A stretch of 64,000 nucleotides of DNA from an uncultured Eubacteriales bacterium (GTDB taxonomy: Bacteria; Bacillota; Clostridia; Oscillospirales; Acutalibacteraceae): assembly GCA_934476545.1 (NCBI GenBank), contig CAKSOB010000001.1:62001-126000 (forward strand), given 5' to 3'. This document shows positions 60,054 through 64,000 of the stretch, piece by piece. How positions within the stretch are numbered: the stretch's first letter is position 1; every line of letters starts with the position of its first letter. The position numbers and the translations under genes were made by a program. The notes under the pieces were generated by a model. That model was not told where the DNA came from. It saw only the letters and a list, made by a program, of their open reading frames with translations, and did not search any database.

Positions 60054-60079
60054 TCTCTCTGGAAGGAGGAGGTTAACTT

Positions 60080-60868
60080 ATGAATATCGCAGCAATTTTT
60101 TCCGGCGGTTCCGGCGTTCGTATGGGTGCCGGCGTACCAAAACAATTTTTGCAGGTAAACGGCAAACCGATTTTGGTACATACCCTGGAGCTGTTTCAAT
60201 ATCACGATCAAATCGACAAAATTTACATTTCCGTTATTGAGGAGTACATCGACTACGTTTGGGACTTGGTGGAAGAATATCACCTGACTAAAGTTTGCGG
60301 TGTGATGGCAGGCGGAGAAACCGCTCAGGATTCCATCTACAATGCCCTCAAGACCATTGCGTCAGAAAACGAACCGGACTCCATTGTGCTGCTGCACGAC
60401 GGCGTTCGCCCGTTTGTTTCATATGAAACAATTCAAAACAACATTGAGGGTGTAAAAGCAAACGGCAATGCGATTACTTGTACTTCCTGCTTTGAAACCA
60501 TTCTGCTCAGCGAAGGCGGCGAAACCGTAGATTCCGTTCCGTTCCGAAAGGATACCTATGCAGCGCAAGCACCGCAGAGCTTCTATCTGAAGGACATTAT
60601 CGAAGCCCACGATACCATTCGTCAGCGTCCGAACCGCTACGAAAACATGGTAGACAACTGCACCATCATCAAAACACTGGGACAAACTGCTCACATGGTG
60701 CCGGGCAATCGAGGAAACATCAAGGTAACCACTCCGGAGGATGTTTACATCATGCGGGCTTTGCTGCAATACCAAGAGAACGAGGAAGCCTTCGGTTTGG
60801 CAACCAACTTGGGTTCCAAAATCAACAGCGCCAAACGGCGTTCCAAAAGGGGGAACCACCATGCTTGA
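60080..60868 (+). CDS. IspD/TarI-like cytidylyltransferase
   Basis: 262-residue nucleotidyltransferase with GGSGVRMGAGVPKQFL (CTP site), GGETAQDSIYNAL and LHDGVRPFV, the IspD/TarI pattern. TarI makes CDP-ribitol from CTP and ribitol 5-phosphate; IspD makes CDP-methylerythritol in isoprenoid synthesis. The position between a TagF-like gene and an SDR gene favours an alditol-phosphate substrate (TarI or Bcs1-type). Its last 8 bases overlap the SDR gene. GGAGGAGG precedes the ATG. IspD function cannot be excluded from sequence. Confidence 0.82.
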   Translation: MNIAAIFSGGSGVRMGAGVPKQFLQVNGKPILVHTLELFQYHDQIDKIYISVIEEYIDYVWDLVEEYHLTKVCGVMAGGETAQDSIYNALKTIASENEPDSIVLLHDGVRPFVSYETIQNNIEGVKANGNAITCTSCFETILLSEGGETVDSVPFRKDTYAAQAPQSFYLKDIIEAHDTIRQRPNRYENMVDNCTIIKTLGQTAHMVPGNRGNIKVTTPEDVYIMRALLQYQENEEAFGLATNLGSKINSAKRRSKRGNHHA

Positions 60869-61928
60869 GTGCGGAATTGATCACATTATGCAAGCGGACT
60901 TGGAAGCGGTTGCACAGGATACCACTCTGGTGCAAGCACTTTCCGGCAAGACTGTTTTTGTCACCGGCGCAACCGGATTAATCGGTTCTCAGGTAGTTCG
61001 TGCGCTTTGCTGCATGAATCGTCTGCACAATGCAAAGCTCCATGTAATTGCATTGGTTCGCAGCGAAGAAAAAGCAACGGCTCTCTTTGGCTCTTTAATC
61101 GAACGTGGGGACGTTTCTCTTTGTCTTGGTGATGTTTCCACTCCGATTCAAGTAGACCAACCGGTGGATTATATCATCCACGGCGCAAGCCCGACCAGTT
61201 CTAAATTTTTCGTTACCAATCCGGTAGATACCATTCGTACTGCCATTGACGGTACCGCAAATGTTCTGGAGTTAGCAAGAGTAAAGCAAGTAGAAGGCTT
61301 CCTTTATCTTTCCTCTTTGGAGGTTTACGGCACCGTAGAGCCGGATGCAGGCTTTATTAAAGAGGATCATTATGGCTATATTGACCCTCTGAACGTCCGG
61401 AGCAGCTACTCCGAGGGCAAGCGCATGGTGGAATGCCTGTGCGTTTCCTACGGCGCACAGTACGGCGTACCGGTAAAAATCGCTCGTCTGTCCCAAACCT
61501 TTGGTCCCGGCGTGCTGTATCATGATGGTCGTGTTTTTGCGGAATTTGCCCGCTGCGCCATGGAGGGACGAGATATTGTCCTCCACACAAAAGGACGCAC
61601 CGTACGCACCTACTGCTATACAAAAGACGCTGTCAGCGCGCTGCTGTATATTCTCACAAAGGGCGCAAAAAATGAAGCCTACAACGTAACCAACATGGAT
61701 ACGGCTGTTTCCATTTGGGAGATGGCGCAGCTTGTTTGCGACACCTATCCGGAGCAGAAAATTCAAGTTACCTGCGACATGCCGGAGGACTTGAGCGCAT
61801 TCGGCTACAATCCGGAAATGGTTATTAAGTTGGACAGCACAAAGCTGCAAGCCTTAGGTTGGAATGCCACTGTGGGATTGCAAGAGATGTACCAACGCAT
61901 GATTGAGAGCATCCAAAGTACAAAATAA
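60861..61928 (+). CDS. Extended short-chain dehydrogenase/epimerase
   Basis: 355 residues from an ATG at 60861 that overlaps the end of the cytidylyltransferase gene; AAGGGGG precedes it. NAD-binding GxxGxxG in VTGATGLIGSQVV (about 34-46), and catalytic YxxxK in SYSEGKRMVE (about 180) with a Ser/Thr in LYLSSLEVYG upstream. The ending resembles UDP-sugar epimerases and dehydratases. In the cluster it may reduce or isomerise the polyol/sugar moiety before or after CDP activation. The classical TarJ is an unrelated zinc alcohol dehydrogenase, so this would be a non-orthologous partner. Substrate unknown. Confidence 0.85.
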   Translation: MLECGIDHIMQADLEAVAQDTTLVQALSGKTVFVTGATGLIGSQVVRALCCMNRLHNAKLHVIALVRSEEKATALFGSLIERGDVSLCLGDVSTPIQVDQPVDYIIHGASPTSSKFFVTNPVDTIRTAIDGTANVLELARVKQVEGFLYLSSLEVYGTVEPDAGFIKEDHYGYIDPLNVRSSYSEGKRMVECLCVSYGAQYGVPVKIARLSQTFGPGVLYHDGRVFAEFARCAMEGRDIVLHTKGRTVRTYCYTKDAVSALLYILTKGAKNEAYNVTNMDTAVSIWEMAQLVCDTYPEQKIQVTCDMPEDLSAFGYNPEMVIKLDSTKLQALGWNATVGLQEMYQRMIESIQSTK

Positions 61929-62008
61929 ATTCGGTTTGACTTCCGAACATTTCCCCGGAAAATCCATTAAATAATTTCCATCATAGAACACGAAAAGGAG
62001 GAGATTGT

Positions 62009-63103
62009 GTGTTTTTCAAAAAAGAGACCCCCGCACCCGCTCCAACGATTCCCAATGAACTATACGGCATTTTAAAATATTCTTCTCAAAATATCGGCGA
62101 TGAAATTCAAAGTGTTGCCGCTATGCGGTTTTTGCCAAAAATCGACTATTACTGCCACAGAGAACGGTTGGATCAATTTCATCTTCCTGAAGAGCAGGCA
62201 GGGCAAAAACTGAAGCTGATTATGAACGCTTGGTGGATGTGGCAGCCAAAGCACTTTCCACCTTCCGAGGACATTGATCCGCTGTTGGTTTCCATGCACC
62301 TGCGTCGAGATTTGGCAGAGGATTTCAAGCGTCCTGAAATTTTGGAGTACCTCCGAAAGCACGGTCCGGTTGGCTGCAGAGATATGCACACCAAGCGGTA
62401 TCTGGACGAATTGGAGGTACCGGCATATTTCTCCGGCTGCCTGACTATGACACTGAAAGGCAACCCTGCGTATCGGAAAAAGAAGGGCAACGACTATGTG
62501 CTGTGCGTAGACCTGCCAAAGCACATTGAGGATGAAATCCGCACCCGCACCGATCGTCCGGTCTTTAATGTCAGTCGGATGCTGTCCGTTGCATTTACTG
62601 CAAAAAATCGCTTGGAGTTGGCAAAAATTATGCTGGCACTGTACCACAACGCTCACTGTATTGTTACCTCTCGCCTGCACGTTGCGCTACCAAGCACCGC
62701 ATTCGGCACACCGGTTTGTTTGGTTATGCTGAATAAAGAGGATCGCCGTGGACGCTTTGAAGGCATGGAAGGCTTCTTCCACCAGTTCCCGGAAGACGAT
62801 TTCATGGAGAACAAAAAGATTTATAACTTCGATAATCCGCCGCAGAACCCAAACAAGCACCTGAAAATGCGGGAAGATTTGGTACAAACCGCTTCTGCTT
62901 TTACCGGCTATGACAGTCCTACTCCGCTGTTTGACGAAAACTACGAGCCACTTGTAGAACTGATAAAGTTGTTAGAGATGAAGTTAGATAAAAACAGAGA
63001 TGTTCTGAAACGAATGTTGATTTTTGCTACTACCGATGAATTGATAGATGCGCTTTATCAAAAGAGAATTGAGAAAAAATCAAAATACGATTTGGAATAC
63101 TAA
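62009..63103 (+). CDS. Polysaccharide pyruvyl transferase family protein
   Basis: 364 residues from a GTG at 62009 behind AAGGAGG; no ATG fits. Family marks: YSSQNIGDEIQSVAAMRFLP near the start (the NxGD motif), VGCRDMHTKRYL (about 118-130), and TSRLHVALPSTAFGTPV (about 215-232), typical of the PS_pyruv_trans domain. Members put pyruvate from PEP on cell-surface sugars; many distant ones are uncharacterised. The C-terminal 60 residues are helical and charged. Last gene of the surface-polymer cluster, 80 nt after the SDR. Confidence 0.82.
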   Translation: MFFKKETPAPAPTIPNELYGILKYSSQNIGDEIQSVAAMRFLPKIDYYCHRERLDQFHLPEEQAGQKLKLIMNAWWMWQPKHFPPSEDIDPLLVSMHLRRDLAEDFKRPEILEYLRKHGPVGCRDMHTKRYLDELEVPAYFSGCLTMTLKGNPAYRKKKGNDYVLCVDLPKHIEDEIRTRTDRPVFNVSRMLSVAFTAKNRLELAKIMLALYHNAHCIVTSRLHVALPSTAFGTPVCLVMLNKEDRRGRFEGMEGFFHQFPEDDFMENKKIYNFDNPPQNPNKHLKMREDLVQTASAFTGYDSPTPLFDENYEPLVELIKLLEMKLDKNRDVLKRMLIFATTDELIDALYQKRIEKKSKYDLEY

Positions 63104-63118
63104 TTTATTTTGTATATT

Positions 63119-63157
63119 AAATAAGAAACCCGAAGCAATCGCTTCGGGTTTCTTATT
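63119..63157 (+). terminator. Strong bidirectional terminator
   Basis: Perfect 17-bp stem from AAATAAGAAACCCGAAGC to its complement around an AATC loop. It closes the surface-polymer cluster and the M14 gene coming from the right. Confidence 0.9.
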
Positions 63158-63989
63158 TCCGGGAAATCAGCACATCTAGCATTGGCTTTACTCTTTCATA
63201 AATAGCATCTAAATCGGTGTGCGGCAAGGGATTTTCTCCTTTGCCCACTTCAATAGTAAATGCCGGACGATGAAATTCTTCCAAAAACCAATCCTTCATT
63301 CCTCCACCCACCGCCAACCCCTCCGGCTCCGCAACATGATACCCACTGACCGCCGCCATCGCATTGGCAATCTCTAAGCTATAACGAGGCGTATGCTCCC
63401 CGTATTGCCAATAAATTTCTTCTCCCTGACTGTGCAGGACTGCCGCCATGGAAAACTGCTCCCGTCGGCAAAGCTGCGCCAATCCGTGACTTTCCGGTTC
63501 GCTCTCCGGATAATACCCTCCAAACCGTGTGGGAGCAAATTCTGTGATTCCGGCTGCGATTTCTCTTTGCCGCAAATCCCGCCACCCTGCATCAAAATTA
63601 TGGTTTAAATCAACCCCTCTGCCGTTGGCTTGCCAACAATGGGTATCCCCCTTGCTCACACGCCGAACCAACGGCGCAAACCGTCCCGCCTGCGCAATAC
63701 CGCCTGTTTCAATCGCCACGCCGTCCGGATTCACCATCGGCACAATCGTTACCTGACATGGTAAAATTGGTTCTTTCAACAGCTCCTGCGTGTACCGCAT
63801 CAACAAATCTGTCGTAAGGTGTTCCATCCCATGTACCGCTCCCGCCAACAGGACCGATTGCCTGCCGCTTCCCAAGTGCAATGCATGAAGGGAGCGTCCA
63901 AGCCAACTGCATCCGAACACCTCTGTTTTTAACGATGGGTGACAGCGTTTCAGTTCTATCAATTCTCGCTGAAATTCGGAATAATCCAA
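63153..63989 (-). CDS. M14-family zinc carboxypeptidase (possible peptidoglycan endopeptidase)
   Basis: 278 residues visible. Zinc ligands: H and E of HGMEH (about 53-57) and H of VLHSQGEE (about 186); the catalytic Glu is in FTIEVGKG (about 243), and VDLNHNFD and NPDGV are typical of the M14 fold. Homologues include gamma-D-Glu-diaminopimelate peptidases and MpaA, so a substrate in wall recycling is plausible. No signal peptide is seen. The likely start is TTG at 63989 behind GAGGGG, but the frame stays open to the window edge, so the true start may lie outside. Confidence 0.85.
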   Translation of the reverse strand: MDYSEFQRELIELKRCHPSLKTEVFGCSWLGRSLHALHLGSGRQSVLLAGAVHGMEHLTTDLLMRYTQELLKEPILPCQVTIVPMVNPDGVAIETGGIAQAGRFAPLVRRVSKGDTHCWQANGRGVDLNHNFDAGWRDLRQREIAAGITEFAPTRFGGYYPESEPESHGLAQLCRREQFSMAAVLHSQGEEIYWQYGEHTPRYSLEIANAMAAVSGYHVAEPEGLAVGGGMKDWFLEEFHRPAFTIEVGKGENPLPHTDLDAIYERVKPMLDVLISRK

Positions 63990-64000
63990 AAAATCCCCTC

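Noticed and set aside
1..64000. CRISPR array, insertion sequence, prophage or attachment site
   Set aside because: No regularly spaced repeats, transposase, integrase or phage structural gene was seen. The single tRNA gene has no duplicated 3' end nearby.

Overview
The window is a 64 kb chromosomal stretch of about 50% GC from a Gram-positive, endospore-forming Firmicute, most likely a clostridial lineage close to Oscillospiraceae/Ruminococcaceae. Evidence for this: spoIVB directly upstream of spo0A, spoIIP behind gpr, a SpoVAE protein, an rny-ymdB pair, a fakA-recG pair, a T-box leader on thrS, GGAGG ribosome binding sites on most genes and sigma-A-type promoters with 17-nt spacers. I see no insertion sequence, prophage, plasmid function or CRISPR array. 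The lineage is an inference from gene content only.

Layout. 0-5.3 kb: the 3' part of a CtpE-like P-type ATPase, a zinc-ribbon protein, spo0A, spoIVB and a secreted, membrane-anchored protein of unknown role. 5.5-11.5 kb: murE-murF, an acetyltransferase with coaX, and a G5/3D-domain wall protein. 11.5-14.1 kb: an AT-rich non-coding stretch and pckA. 14.3-21 kb (minus strand): an acetyltransferase, tsaD, rimI, two low-molecular-weight phosphatases, an RlmA-like methyltransferase and polA. 21.3-24.7 kb: a V4R sensor with a soluble diguanylate cyclase, then a membrane diguanylate cyclase. 24.8-27.1 kb: thrS under a T-box. 27.2-33.8 kb: rny, ymdB, fakA and recG. 33.9-36.1 kb: a SulP transporter without STAS domain and a small acidic protein.

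36.1-42.8 kb is a complete phosphate-starvation locus on the minus strand, pstS-pstC-pstA-pstB-phoU-phoB-phoR, with tightly packed or overlapping genes and a cluster of TTTACA-type Pho-box candidates upstream of pstS. 42.9-48 kb: an unknown polytopic membrane protein diverging from pstS, a second exported single-pass protein, spoIIP, gpr, rpsT, a 50-residue membrane peptide, spoVAE and a DUF2500-like protein. 48.3-48.8 kb has no credible protein gene but carries a near-perfect promoter, a series of strong hairpins (one nearly 25 bp long) and an intrinsic terminator: a candidate structured non-coding RNA of about 470 nt. 48.9-55.3 kb: a TrkH/KtrB potassium transporter subunit, tRNA-Arg(ACG), a cytoplasmic alpha-glucanase and a glycogen phosphorylase with an unusual histone-H1-like Lys/Thr/Ala tail. 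55.8-57.9 kb: a U32-family protein. 58.3-63.1 kb: a surface-polymer cluster (glycerophosphotransferase-like protein, IspD/TarI-like cytidylyltransferase, extended SDR, pyruvyl-transferase-like protein). The window ends in an M14 carboxypeptidase.

The least explained items are the structured RNA locus at 48.3-48.8 kb, the basic tail of glycogen phosphorylase, a Spo0A receiver domain in which the conserved lysine is serine, the V4R/GGDEF pair, and the IspD + SDR + glycerophosphotransferase cluster.
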